Shown: positions 33,842-46,412 of the stretch, piece after piece
Position numbering within the stretch: the first letter of the stretch is position 1
Layout: each line of letters starts with the position of its first letter
Assembly: GCA_001566295.1 (NCBI GenBank)
Contig: KQ964249.1
Location: 1,984,001-2,048,000, forward strand
DNA: 64,000 nucleotides
DNA from: Microdochium bolleyi
Lineage: Eukaryota > Ascomycota > Sordariomycetes > Xylariales > Microdochiaceae
Direction: 5' to 3'
Program-made: the position numbers and the translations under genes
The notes under the pieces: generated by a model
Databases searched by the model: none
Told to the model about the DNA's origin: nothing
Seen by the model: the letters and a program-made list of their open reading frames with translations, nothing else

Positions 33842-36800
33842 ATGGCCCCTCCCAACAATAGCTCTGGTGAGTGCGGATCGCCCAAGCCAGCAAACGACCT
33901 CGGAGGCTTGGCCATGGCTCTTTGCTGTGGACAAGTGAGCTGTCACGAATCATTCACGTAAGCCGTACAAAGCTCCAGCGGCGCAGAGGCTGACTTTTTA
34001 ATGTGGCGATCCAGGAACCTCTTCGAACGGTAGCGCAATCGCAAATACGGTCCCAAGCGTCACATACAACCCGGCACTCCTGCTCAACCCGAAGGGTTTC
34101 TCGGCCGCGGCCGCATCTCAGAACTCTCAAGCTCGCGCAAGCAACACACCGACACCATCGTCGCGCGACTCTCCCACTTTCGACTTCCAGTTCTCTACCC
34201 CTAGTGATGCATTCGACAATGCGGACTCACCAGCCACGTCTGCCTACGGTGGCACCAGCGGTGCCCAGACCCCGAGAAACGGCTTTGGGGATATGATAGA
34301 ACGCATGAACAATGTCCAGAAGCGAACATCTGCGCCACAGTCTAAGCGGAGGAGAGTGGAAACTGAAGGAGACTCGCCTAGCGCAAATGGATTCCGCGGT
34401 GGAGGCAGCGGCGTTATAGGACAATACGTCATGGAGAAACGAGATCAGGCAGCTCAACAGTCGTCGGCACACCGAGTCGAGACTGTCGACTTGACCGATG
34501 GCAGTAAGTGGAGTCTTGAATCTGAGCGGCCGCCCCGCGACTAACCGGCAATACTCAGACGAGGAAATCGAAATCATAGAGATAAAAGAGGCCCGAGATG
34601 AGGAAATCTGCTATGGCATGATACAAGGCGCCCGGCTCAACTGCCATACTGTTCCACGACCCAAACCTGGACAGTTCTCTCTCAACTCATCATATTACTG
34701 GCCAATAGTCAAAATCATGCTCAAACGAAACCCTGGCGAGCCATCGTTGACCATCAATGCCATGGACTACACTCGCAACATCGTCGGAACGGTCGATCCC
34801 ACCACGTCTTCAGGCTTGGCTGCGTTACTCGATTCAGATCTTCTGAAACTCCGTACCGATTGCAGGCTGCCGACCAGGAAAAAGGAGCCTGGGGAGCAGG
34901 CTGGTGAGCCGACATCGATGAGCTACTCGCTAGACCTGATGATTTACGGACCGCGGAAGAAGGCAAAAGCCGTGGGGAGACATCTGTCACACAAAAACAT
35001 ATGGTTGCGCAACCCACCAAGGGTAGATGCAGGGATCAAGTTCGAAAATCCGCAGACCATGGACATGCCGCGGCCACCCAACGTTGCGAAGGACAGAAAC
35101 ACCATCTCTACGAGCTCAATGCCCACTGTGATGCGCACTGTCGAGGAAATCCGCTCCGAGGTCATGGGCGTGTTCGACTCGCTTACAAAGAGCGAGGATT
35201 TGCCAGAGATGGAAGCCGGTCCCCTGGTACTGACAGAACTCTTGAAGCACCAGAAGCAGGGTCTGCACTTCATGATGACCAAGGAGAAGCCTAGGGAGCT
35301 TTCCATGAACGGCAAAGCCTCGGACTCTTTCTGGCAGTTGCGCATAGGAAATAATGGCCAGAGGATATACCACAATGTGATCACCGGCCAGGCGCAACGA
35401 GAGCCGCCCCCAGAGACCTTTGGCGGTATACTCGCGGATATGATGGGGCTTGGAAAGACGCTGAGCATCTTGTCCCTGATCACCACTACGATGGAAGATG
35501 CCATTGAGTGGTCTACCCGCACGCCGGTGCAGCCTCAGGCTCCTCCGCCGCCTAAGAATCCGAGGTCCTTCAACGCGCCGACACCGACACCCCTGGCTTT
35601 GACACATCTTACACACAACGGCAAAGCAACATTGCTAGTCTGCCCGCTGAGCACTATCACAAACTGGGAGGAGCAGATAAAGGCCCACATCAAACCGGGC
35701 TCGCTCAAGTACCACATCTACCACGGCTCGAGTCGGATCAAGGATGCGAAGAAGCTTGCCGAGCTCGATCTTGTCATCACCACATACGGCTCAGTCGCCA
35801 GCGAAGTCACAGCTCGCCACAAGGGCAGAGCTGGGTTGTACCCGTTGGAGGAGGTTGGCTGGTTCCGAGTCGTGCTAGACGAGGCGCATATGATCCGTGA
35901 GCAGTCAACCTTGCAGTTCAAGGCCATATGTCGCCTGCAAGCGAATCGCCGCTGGGCAGTCACCGGTACGCCGGTCCAGAACAAGCTGGACGACCTTGCC
36001 GCGCTCCTCGCCTTCCTGCGCCTGAAGCCGTTCGACGAGAAGGGCAAATTCACACAGTTCATCGTCTCGCCATTCAAGGTTTGCGACCCAGAGATCGTGC
36101 CCAAGCTGCGCGTGCTCGTCGACAGCATAACTCTGCGCCGTTTGAAAGACAGGATTAACCTGCCACCGAGGACAGACCAGCTCGTGCGCCTCGACTTCTC
36201 GCCGGCCGAGCTGAAGCTGTACCAGCTGTTCGAGCAGAACGCCAACGACAAGGTGCAAGTCCTCGCCGCCGGCCAGGAGAGGATGATTGGCGGCAAGGTG
36301 TACATCCACATCCTACAGTCCATCTTGCGGCTGCGTCTGATCGCCGCGCACGGAAGAGAACTCCTCAGCGAGGCCGACCTGGAGCTCGTCCAGGGCATGA
36401 GCGTGGACTCGGCCATCGACATTGACAGCGACGACGAGGACGAGCGCCCGGCGCTCGCAGAGGCCCGCGCGTACGACGCATTCGCGCTGATGCAGGAGAC
36501 CGGAAACGACAACTGCCACCTTTGCCAGCGCAAGTTTGGAGGTAGTGGGACCGGTAGCCCAGACGTAGAGAGCGAGGGTCGCGGCGACGACGAAGATATC
36601 CTGGGCTACATTACCGCGTGCTTCCACCTGCTATGCACGCGCTGTGTGTCGGCCTGGGACGAAGAGGTCGGCAATCGTGGCCACGGCACGTGTCCGATCT
36701 GCCAACAGCACGTGCGGCTGCAGTACAACGAGCTGCGCAAATCCAAGGCCGAGGTTGAGCACGAGGGCGCGGGCCGGCGGAAGGCCAAGCCTGGCTCTTC

Positions 36801-37404
36801 AGATGCCAAGGGGAGCGGCAGCGGCGGCAAGACAATGTCAACATACACGGGCCCGCACACAAAGACGCGCGCGCTGGTCGATGACCTGCTCAAGACGAAA
36901 GCCCTCAGCGAGGCAAACCCGACGGAGCCGCCTTTCAAATCCGTTGTCTTCTCCGGCTGGACGACGCACATCGACTTGATGCAGATCGCCATGGACGCCG
37001 TGGGAATCCGCTACACGCGGCTCGACGGCTCCATGAGCCGGCTCGCGCGGACCGCGGCGATGGACTCGTTCCGCGACGACCCGGACGTGCACGTGATCCT
37101 GGTCTCCATCATGGCCGGCGGCCTGGGCCTCAACCTAACGGCGGGGAACCACGTGTACGTCATGGAGCCGCAGTACAACCCGGCGGCCGAGGCGCAGGCC
37201 GTCGACCGCGTGCACAGGCTCGGCCAGAAGAGGCCGGTGCGCACGGTCCGGTACATTATGCGCAACAGCATCGAGGAGAAGATGCTCGAGCTGCAGGAGA
37301 AGAAGATGAAGCTCGCGAGCCTGAGCATGGACCGCAGCCGTGTCATGGACAAGAGCGAGGCGGCGAAGCAGAAGCTCATGGACCTGCGGAGTCTGTTCAA
37401 GTGA
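33842..37404 (+). CDS. HIRAN-SNF2-RING-helicase ATPase (Rad5/HLTF-like)
   Basis: This is a nuclear DNA-dependent ATPase of the Rad5/HLTF group, which remodel stalled forks and act as ubiquitin ligases in DNA-damage tolerance. Three exons (33842-33866, 34015-34503, 34559-37404) give 1119 aa; introns are 148 and 55 nt. Order: disordered N-terminus with VDLT at 166-169; a HIRAN-like domain at about 183-275 (CYGMIQGARLNCH, PIVKIMLKR); a SNF2 lobe with Walker A MMGLGKTLS (about 465) and DEAH in VLDEAHMIRE (about 612); a C3HC4 RING between lobes (about 823-890: CHLCQRKFGG, ACFHLLCTRCVSAW, CPICQQHV); and a helicase C lobe (about 966-1085: RLDGSMSRLART, ILVSIMAGGLGLNLT, AVDRVHRLGQKRPVRTVRYI). The HIRAN-plus-RING layout favours Rad5/HLTF over Rad16 or Uls1. 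I withhold a symbol because ascomycetes have several paralogs. Confidence 0.88.
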
Positions 37405-37917
37405 GCTCGGTCGGGGTGGCGCGCACGCAGAGTGCACAAGGCAGGCACCTTGTAAGGAAAGATGAAAGAAGAAAAGCAAGGCAACGAAGCAGATGAGGAA
37501 ATAGACGCCACGGCAGTGAGGCGTCAAACATTACGATTATTTGGGGAGGGAAGGGGCCGGTGAAGTTGCGTCTGCTGCTCGCCTGGCGCCGGGAACCCAG
37601 ACTCGACTGGCTACAAAAACACAGCACACTTAGGATATTCACGAAAATGGATGGCCATCATCTTTTGGTCACAAGAGCGAGAACAGGTAATCAAATTCAC
37701 ATTGTTCACGGGCTGAGACCAGCTCGTCGTTGTATTGTGTATCTTTTCTTCTTCTTGGTGTGGTCCACGATGTTGTGCTGTTTGTTCCAGTGCGGCATAG
37801 AGGTGAGACTGCCTCCGCAGAAAGAGACCTTCTTTTTCCGGATCTACCCCCATTATTACCTGACACGGTTCTCCGTCCCTTCTTCCGCTGCTGCTACTCC
37901 CGGGACGCCTAGTTCGG
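37405..37917. other. Intergenic between convergent genes
   Basis: This spacer holds the 3' flanks of the SNF2 ATPase gene (+) and of the Zn2Cys6 factor (-). It is pyrimidine-rich in places (around 37,745-37,755). No gene is called. Confidence 0.45.
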
Positions 37918-40370
37918 TCATCTCTCGTCGTCTTCAGTGGTGAAATCGCCATTGAGCCCGAGCAGGGCTGCGGAAAGCTCGAGCATGACATTTCTATTCG
38001 TGTTGTCCCGTGGCGCATTCAGAGCCCACCGCTCATCTGCCATGGTCCGAGCATTGCGGACGGCCGTGGTCTTGCCTTCGTCCTGGGGCAGCCACCAGTC
38101 AAGGCATGTGTGATCGTTCAGCACGTTGGCCATACAGGCTCGAACAGGTTTCGCCATCATGACACTGCCGCGTGATTTGTGTTAGCTTAAAGCTCATGTC
38201 ATTGGTCATCTGAATTTGAGACACTGAAAACCATAGGTTGGTACTTGACAACAGTCGGGCATATCTCAAGTTAGAAATCAGGTAGACTTACCCTTGGAGC
38301 TCTGTCATCGCCAAACTTTCTCGAACCCACTGATTGTACTGGCCATTCCTGGGGAGGAAGAGGACAGCCATTTTCAGAGGCGCAATTAGTGAAGTGCAGG
38401 CGCTCGATGCCGATGGCGAGAGCCTCCCCACGAACGCCCATGCTCGACAAATGCGAAGAGCGCGCTCGCTTAGGGCCTCCGAGATATGGCTCGGTGGTGC
38501 GACGTCGTTATCGCTCTCGTGCATCAGTGTGATGAAGTTCCACTGCGCTATCAGTAGCGTAGTTGTGAGTAATGGGGCCGAGAAAGTATCTGCGCTTTCG
38601 GTGACTTTGGCCCCAACGGGAGCCAGGAGACTGTCAGGCTCCTGTTCCAATACAAGGCATCTCGAGTCCGTCAAGTTCGGGTCAAGATTTTGTCGCCATT
38701 GGTATAGTTGGCGATCAATGATCTCACGTTCCTCGTAATGCTGCGATTTAGCAGTGACACCGAGCCTCAGACGACTACGGTGGTCTGCTATGTCATAGGA
38801 GATTAAACAAAGTTGAACATAACCGGCCTCGGTTGTCCAGTCTTTAATCTCTGGCGGGGAGTCTCCCTGCTGCAGGCAGAAATCCACTAGAGCCTGAAGG
38901 TAGTCTCTAGGAATAAGTGGCTGACTGTTGGACCAGAACAACATCAGATTGTCGAAGTGCAGATACCATAACAGCGCAGTGCGGACTGGAGCTTCGCACA
39001 CCATGGCTGGCGTGTAGAGTCGCAATATCAGCTCACTCGCTGCCCTGTGGTGGCTGCTCAACTGTGGGAAGTCGCTAAAGTTCGACTGAAGGGGCGTTAA
39101 TTCCTGTGAGGGCTGGATCCTTTGATGAGGAATCTCACCTCGATTGTGTTGAGCTGCAACAAAGTGACCAAGGTCGATAGCGTTGAATCCTCATTCCTTG
39201 CGAACGTCTGCAAGACTCTCGTCACGCTATCATTGTAGAACTTCAGGAACTCCTCGAATTGTCCCTTGACATCCCTGAGCGCGTAGTGGTATGCGGAAAA
39301 CGCGACGACTCCGTAGAGCAAAGCCTCGTTGCCTTCGAAGGTTGCCATTTGCAACAGAGTCGAACCGAAAAAGTCGTCGGGGTCGGATATAAGGCCATAG
39401 TCCATATATGTGATGTGTTGCGTGTAGTAATCCAGGTAAAAGCGGATCTTCTTGTCGAGGTGAGCCCAGTCCCATGCTTTGCCCGCTCTGGGAGGATGGT
39501 GTGCCACATATGTGAGCTTTGCACCGCGAGTCGATGAATCCGACGCACTCCAGGATTTCGAGCTGTTGCAGGACGGAGTCTCAGAGTCGGCCCTCGATCG
39601 AGTACGATCTCGCTCTTGTAGCGATCTCGGCGTCTTGTGTCGTCGCTTTGTCATACTTTGGTTTATTTGCGGATGATCGTCGCAGATATCGTCCTCGGGC
39701 TCAGTCGACAGCCTATCTGTTTCTGGTTCCTCGTCCAGGCCGGCAAGAGTCGCTTGGGCTGTGCGCTTTCGTCCAGCCGCCTGCCCATTTTTCTTCGCCG
39801 CTCCTGATTCTGTGTCTTCTGTAGCTGCTGATTCGGGGTAGACGCATTCCCGATTCCCCTTACGACAACCTATAGAAGTTGTTGTTAGACACGCGGCCAC
39901 CATTGGAAAATGGCGGATCCAGATCACTGCTTACGTTGACACACTGGGTGGCTCTCATCGCACTGGACAGTGTAAGTGGTGTGCCTCTCTCAAGTGCCGA
40001 AACAATGTGCGAATGCACTCACCTTCACGCGCCTGCCACGACATGTGAGACATCCAGAGCGGGTGCGACGATGTTTTACCTGCTCGCCAGCATTCGTCGA
40101 TTTTTTCTTCCGGTTGTTTCCGTCCTTCCGGTTGGTTGTCAGGAACATCTTGTGGCGTGACAGGCTCGTCGAAGGATACTCGGACCCAAGCAAATGAATG
40201 AGGTGCGGGGATCTTCTGCTGTCTAGGTCGTAGGCTGGTACGTCTGTGGTCTTTGAGAAATCTGCGAGTCCAAAGTATCGATAGCCGTCGCCACCGGTCA
40301 CGATTTGGGGCAGCGAGCTTATGCCTGGCTCATCCTGGTTCTGGCCAAACGAAGAAGGCGGCAGACCCAT
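37918..40370 (-). CDS. Zn2Cys6 fungal transcription factor
   Basis: This is a binuclear zinc-cluster regulator whose targets are unknown. Exons are 40023-40370, 39935-39962, 39139-39869, 38292-39085 and 37918-38164, giving 715 aa with consistent phases. The zinc cluster is assembled from three exons: C107-x2-C110-x6-C117-x6-C124-x2-C127-x6-C134, the canonical spacing. A 28-nt micro-exon supplies the middle (CDESHPVCQR). A basic stretch precedes it (RKDGNNRKKKS..KHRRTRSG). After a Ser/Arg-rich linker, the C-terminal fungal-specific regulatory region (about 230-715) is alpha-helical, with WDWAHLDKKIRFYLDYYTQHITYMDYGL and FGSTLLQMATFEGNEALLYGVVAFSAYHYAL. The start at 40370 puts about 105 residues ahead of the cluster, longer than usual, so an internal start such as the Met at about residue 74 is possible. 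The last intron (127 nt) is longer than the others. Confidence 0.85.
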
Positions 40371-43300
40371 CACAAATAGTGTCCCCGGTCAATGAGAATT
40401 ACGTGAATTCCCAGGCCAGACCTTGCAATCGTTGGAGACTACGGCCGTGGCAGTACTCCAAAGCCAAGGATCTCCGGTTCGATCGTACACGCTGTGCGGG
40501 CGCCGACGAGGTGAAAGGCGCGGAATCGATATATGACGGAGTAGTCTTGATGAATATGCGGGTGTTTACCGCAAGTTCGGCCGTGACGGTGAAGTGGTTA
40601 AATACATCTGGGAAAGGAGCGTCGTGGTTGAATCATGGGCGAACTCCGTGAGTTGTTTGGTATCCTGGGACCGCCTGGAGCCTGGAGCTCAGAGGTTGTG
40701 GACGGAAAGTTGCAGTTGCTCTTCGGCGAACCAGACAGACAATATGGAGACCAGGGCTTCTGCAGCTGCGCTTATTTTCCCACGTTGAGCTCAAGTAATG
40801 GAAGCTGGTGGCCCTTGCGTAGTTGTGAGAGGAGGGCAGATCTTGATGGGAATTCCTCCATTTGGAGTATGTTGTGAACAGAGGGTTGCCTCGAGGTTTT
40901 ACACATCCGAATATGATCGCAAAAGAGCACCGTCGGTAGATGTTGGAAGCATAGCGGCGTGCGTGGTCCACATGACGCTTGTGATAGCCAGCGCAGAAAT
41001 GAAATGTCCGAGGCGTATTTACCAGCACTTCACGGCAAATGAGAGCCCAGACATCTCAGCTTGTCACCGAGAGGGGTGGCCTTATCCAGCTGTCAAGCGA
41101 AAACCACACGTTCATTAAAGAAGCAAGAAGATGGTTGCGACAGGGGACCATGCTCCAAACGCCGGGGCTGCCCAGCATGCTCGTGGCGCCTTGGTCCGGA
41201 CATGAGAAGTGGTTAGCATGCTTGTCTTCGCCTTAGACATGAGGCACACACCACTCTGCCCATGAAGGAAGTGCCTAACAAGGGGGGCCCCGAGATACAA
41301 CCGAAGCTACCGCTGGAGACAGAGTATGCCAGAGCGCCACGAGAAGCAATGTTGTGTGGCCATCACGGCGTGAGAGACCGGACCGACTTTGCAGTAGGGG
41401 TGTTGGCATGGTGAGCAGGCGAGTGGCAAGGTCTGGGTCCGTCCCTCGCCGAGGACATCACGGACGTCGCCGAAAGTCGCGTGTGAGCATGGCAGGCCGT
41501 CACATTGTGTTGAGCAGTGTGGTACACAGAGTATGTACAGTGCCTGGGTGGCCAGCTCCCATGGCCTTCGGCCCAGGCTAGCTCGCGGGTGTTGTAGCTC
41601 TGCACGTGCAAGTGGTGGCCATGCTTCCAGGCAGAGCGCCGCATGCTGCGTCTCAGGTCTGGGCTAGAGCTGGAACCAGAGTCGGTCACCCCACGCAGAG
41701 TCGCAGAGTGATGGCGGCAAGCTGCGGCATATACCCTCGTTACGTCAGAAGGCAAGTCGTAATCAGCGAGCACGCGGAGATGGGATGAGGACGCGGGCTG
41801 CGCCGATGTGCTGGAGAAGTCGGCGGAGTGGGGGGAGGCGGCGCTCTAGGGGCATCAAGGCTCAACCTTGAGCACGACGGCGTGGTCGACAGGGCTGGGC
41901 TGGCTCGGTGGGACGCGGGCGATCATGGCGGCAGCTGCAGGGGCAGACCCTGCCGGGAGGGTCGGTTGATGGTTGGCGATGGCGTGGAGGTCGTTGCGGG
42001 CGAGCCTGGAGTTTTCTTCAGCTCGCCGCCGCCGATACACAAGAAGAATGCGCAAGCTGTGCGTTGCATGGCCCCGGGGGGAGCCTTGTATGTAGATGGG
42101 GGCCGCCTCGCTCCTTCCTCTTCTGCCGGCTGGGCAATGCTCCGACATCAGTCGCCCACACGGCAGCCAGACGACAGATAGACACCACCCCAAACCCCAA
42201 CTTTTGACACGACGACGCCCTACATGTACCTTGAGGTGCTCGCCGCGCACATCACGAGCCACTCGAGCCTCCATGCCCCAGCCTAGGCCCGCGCTAAGTG
42301 CAGCATCTTCACGCCTCGTCTCCCCAAGTTCAGAGTATGGCCGGCCCGGACGGATTCTCCTCAGCAGTGCAGGACTAGCCTGGCATCAACCTTGGCAAAA
42401 TCATCATGTGGAAGTAAATACATGGCCACCGATGCGAGGTCGATATTTCGCTTCGGACTCTGCACCCGCCAAGGATCATGATCTGGTACGTGCCCCTTGC
42501 GTTGCTGCGCTGCGCTGCAGTGCTGCTCCACCGCGACCCTCAGCTGATACCGAGCTCTAGGTCAGCTCGGTACGTAGCCTGTCCTTTCTAGAAGCCCCAC
42601 TCCATTCATCCAACAGCTACGAGTGTCAACTTCACGAGACGGCGTATTCTTGTGGCACGGCAATCATGCTGCCCCTTGTTTCTCTGAGTTGATCGGTCCC
42701 GCCAGCAAACGAGGGTGGCATGCCGTGTTGTCCCCTTAGCCCGGCAGGTTGCGTTATCAGAGGCTGCCGGTCCGACTACTCGGCCGGGACGCTCAAGCCA
42801 ATCTCGCCAATCTCAAATCGTTTCTACGCCGTCGACTCCGGACGATTGCAGCGCCCAGTGTCTCGCATTTGAACACTGCTCAACATGGAAGACAGGGGAA
42901 AGGATCGACAGCAGCAGCCTGCATCGTCATTGTTGCGAGAAGAAAGTCCACCCGGTCGGTAGTGAGGTGGCCAACAGTCAGCGCGTTCTCCTCTGCCAGT
43001 CACTCAGAGACTAGCCCTCAGCATTCGAGGCTCGGGACTGATGTGGTGGCCACTGGGCTCGCCACACGCCCAAGTCCACGCCACTTGTACAGGTTCCTGG
43101 AAGTGTGAAATCCGGGGCCCCAGAGCCACCCGGTTAAGCTGGCGCACTGGAACCCAAAAGCCAAGCAAGGCACGAAGCACGTTCAACAGGGTAGCTAGTG
43201 CAGGTGCAATCTCCCTTGAGACCGACCGGAAGCAAAACATGCTCGAATCTAGAGACATTGTGCTCTGGGCACTCCAACGTCTGGCAGACCTCGGCAACGA

Positions 43301-43919
43301 TGTCAGGAGCTCCAAAGTCTGAGGGCGCTAGTGCAGCACGTTGTGGGCGGAACAGCGCGCGGAAGCACGCTATTGTACTACATACTGTAGGCACACCACA
43401 CGGAGCCCGGACACATTCCCGGGCGGTCTGGGATGAGAATGCGCTTGGCTGAAATCTCGACACACCACCTCCTTGATTGATTGCATGCGGAATTCACTCC
43501 GTTCTTGGGCGGGCCGCAGGTCATTCTGCTCTGTACCCTGTGCAATCTGACACAAGAATCGCATCTGAGCTCTCCAGGGCTGGCGCTCTGTTCCGGTCCC
43601 TCTTTCACAATCACGTGACGTGAGCAGTTCCAGTGTGTAGCCGACTGATGTCGCACAAAAGCAGTCGTCCGATTGAGGCCACGAACCGACTTGCACTCCG
43701 TCGATAGGTGCGGCTCGTTGTGGCTTTGATCCACTGCGTTGCGACTAGCCTTGTCGCTACTAGTACCTAGGTAGTCTCCCGCCGCCCACCCAGGCTGAGG
43801 CGCTCGGAGGAAATTCCTCAAAAAGGGCCTCGTACCGGTGAGCGAGGTGAAGGCCAACTCCTGCAGGTACCACCCGGACAGCATCCGCAACACTTCATCC
43901 CAAGCCAAGTCTGGACAAG
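40371..43919. other. Gene-free stretch of 3.5 kb between divergent genes
   Basis: This lies between the starts of the Zn2Cys6 gene (-) and the MOSC gene (+). Overlapping frames of up to 188 codons occur on both strands but show no domains or splice-consistent continuation. Regulatory sequence for both genes should be here; I find no tRNA, repeat array or transposon remnant. Confidence 0.45.
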
Positions 43920-45475
43920 ATGGACACGAGCTCGCTGCCGGCAAGTCTGGACCTAAACTCCTGGTTGAGTCTGATCGGTGGCTTGCTGGCCTTCGTCATT
44001 CCCATTATCCTCCTCGTGCCGCCAGTCTCGCCTCGGCCAAGTGACGCGCTGGTGCAGACGCACAGCATCGCCGGGATTCAGCAGTCCAAGAGCAACATCA
44101 TACAAGAGGCTATTGAGAAAGCTCCGCCTACGATTAAGGGTCTGCTAGTCTACCCGATCAAGTCTTGTGCAGGTGTCGAGCTTGCACAGAGTCGAGTGCT
44201 TCCACATGGTCTCGAACACGACAGGGTCTTCACATTTGCTCAGCTCAAAAGTCAATTCCCAGTTGCCGTCGACGCGGATGGCAACCAGAGAGACAAGCAC
44301 TCATGGGAGTTTATAACTCAGAGGCAGTTTGCGCGACTTGCGCTGCTGAAGATTGAGCTTTGGCTTCCCGACGAAGCCAAGCTGAAGCGTCAGGGCCTCG
44401 GCCTCACGCAAGAAGCGTTCGTCACCGTCCGATTTCCATGGAAAGAGCTTGGCTGGCGCGGAATCCTCGAGACTACTGCAGCCAAGTTCCGCAGGGGACT
44501 CTGGGCAGAGGCCGAGCGCGAAGTCTTGCTTCCTATGGACTTCCCACTTGGAAAAGAGATCGAGGACAAAGGCTACACATACGAGCCTGTCACAATCTGG
44601 AAAGACTCAGTGATGGCACTGAATATGGCAAAGGAGCTGCCTGAGGAACTCCAATTATTTATTGGGGTGAGCAACAAACTGGCTCTCTTTCGAGTCGATC
44701 CGGCTCAGCTCCGTAATGTTACTGGTAACGCGCCCAAGAAGGTCGTAGCCGGCTATCAGCCTGTCGCTAAATTCCAAGATGCGGTGAGTGCTGCTGCAGA
44801 CTTCCTCGCTCAAACATTTGTGAGACACAACAATACAGACGCTGACTTTGTGCTCTTGTTGCCAGTACCCTCTCAACCTCATAAATCTTGCTAGTGTTCA
44901 GGACTTCGATGCACACGTACCCAAGGACGAAGATCTAAAACAGGTAGATGTCTTCAGATTTAGACCCAACATTATTAGTAAGTGACAATGGGCCAGACGC
45001 CTCATCCAGATTACTGACGATTATGCAGTCTCGGGCGCTCCCGCGTACGCCGAAGAGAGTTGGAAGAAGATCCGCTTCACGCGTGGCACATCCAACTTCC
45101 ACAGGGAACTCGCAGCAGATGTGTGCTGCCGCACTACGAGGCGAGTAGTCACCTTGGCATCTGCCGATGAGATTTGACTCGACCATGCGACTAACGGTGC
45201 TCTAAATCTTGGACAGATGTAAGCTGCCGAACGTCGATCCTGTAACAGCCGTTCGCCACCCAACCGAGCCAGACAAGTCTCTGCGGACGCACAGAAAGGT
45301 CGACGAAGGCGCACCACTGAAGGGCTGCATGGGCATGCAAATGGTGCCCATGTTTGACGATATCTTTGCCACCTCCACCCCTGGCACTGTCGAGCTGAGT
45401 GACCTGTACGGGTGGATCGGCACCGGCATGGAGATTGCTGTCGACGAGATAGGCAAACATGTGATTGTGAAGTGA
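43920..45475 (+). CDS. Membrane-anchored MOSC-domain protein (mARC-like)
   Basis: MOSC proteins bind molybdenum cofactor; mARC enzymes reduce N-hydroxylated compounds. Four exons (43920-44783, 44866-44977, 45029-45140, 45217-45475) give 448 aa. The N-terminus carries one membrane helix (WLSLIGGLLAFVIPIILLVPPV, about 15-36). The beta-barrel MOSC N-domain starts near 70 (IKGLLVYPIKSCAGVELAQSRVLPHGLEHDR). The MOSC core includes VDVFRFRPNIIISG and, after the last splice, RCKLPNVDPVTAV, where Cys364 is the expected molybdenum ligand, then DEGAPLKGCMGMQMV. The third intron (45141-45216) begins GC rather than GT (ACGAG|GCGAGT), ends GGACAG and has a CTAAC branch site. No GT donor nearby keeps the frame. 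Outer-mitochondrial-membrane localisation, as for mARC, is inference only. Confidence 0.87.
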
Positions 45476-46031
45476 CGAGCAGAGTCGCACCGACAAGGTT
45501 ATCTCTGTTCCACGCACGGCACGGGCATGGTGACTGGGATTGGCAAAGACCAACGGCATCGAGAAACAATCTAGGCTACATGAATCAGCGCACACTGATG
45601 TTGAAAGGCTGCGCTTGGTGGATGTCAAGAATGCGGGTATCGACGGTTCACCGCTAGCTTTCCAACCTGGCCAAGATCTGATCTGATTATGCAGGGCTAG
45701 GCCGCTTGGGCCTGGGCTAATTCGGATCCGAAATGTGCCCTGCAAGCAGCGCCACCATGGAGTCCAGCAACAGGGTGAACGATGAGAGGGGCAACGGATG
45801 CGAGGTCAAACTTTAAATCTCCCTTGGAGAAAAGGCTTGGTGTCCAAAGCGCCGAAGCGGATGTGTCAAATTCGCCGGGTTTTCTGGAGCCTCGTCATCT
45901 CGGGCGGTGGCGGCGACAGCAGCAGCAGTCAAGGGGTCGTTGGGTTGACAGAATTTGCGCGGAGGCAAAGTTGACGGGGTGATGATCAACTGATACATCC
46001 ATCCATGATCCAGGACGTTGGGCATAGGGCC

Positions 46032-46047
46032 GGGGGGGGGGGGGGGG
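46032..46047 (+). repeat. Poly-G tract (G16)
   Basis: Sixteen consecutive G on the plus strand in noncoding sequence. Confidence 0.95.
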
Positions 46048-46375
46048 ACAGGCGGGCACACCCGGGATCGGGAAAGCGGAAACGGGGCCTGAGCCCCCGG
46101 CCGCTGATCAGCTCGCTTACGTTATGCACTGTTCGTATCTGCACTTCAGTCCTCCACGGTGCTTCTTTGACCCCTACCATCCAACAGCAGAGGGCCAGAG
46201 AGAGGCCTGAGCGACACGATATCAGAGGAGACAGGGACAGAGAGAGAGAGAGAAGGAGAGAGAAAAGGAGGGAGTGGCAAGTACGCAAACCACGAGTCCC
46301 ATCTACAGCTAGTGTGAATTCACCCCCTGCGTGGCGCACCTATATGAGTAGTGTCGGCACTCAACTCAGCCTCAT

Positions 46376-46380
<5 letters not shown>

Positions 46381-46410
<30 letters not shown>
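46381..46410 (+). repeat. (CTG)10 triplet tract
   Basis: Ten perfect CTG units, preceded by TTGTTG, in the gene-free stretch after the MOSC gene. Confidence 0.95.

Positions 46411-46412
<2 letters not shown>

Noticed and set aside
43378..43944. 188-codon minus-strand frame upstream of the MOSC gene
   Set aside because: It overlaps the MOSC start on the other strand and lacks any domain; likely promoter sequence.
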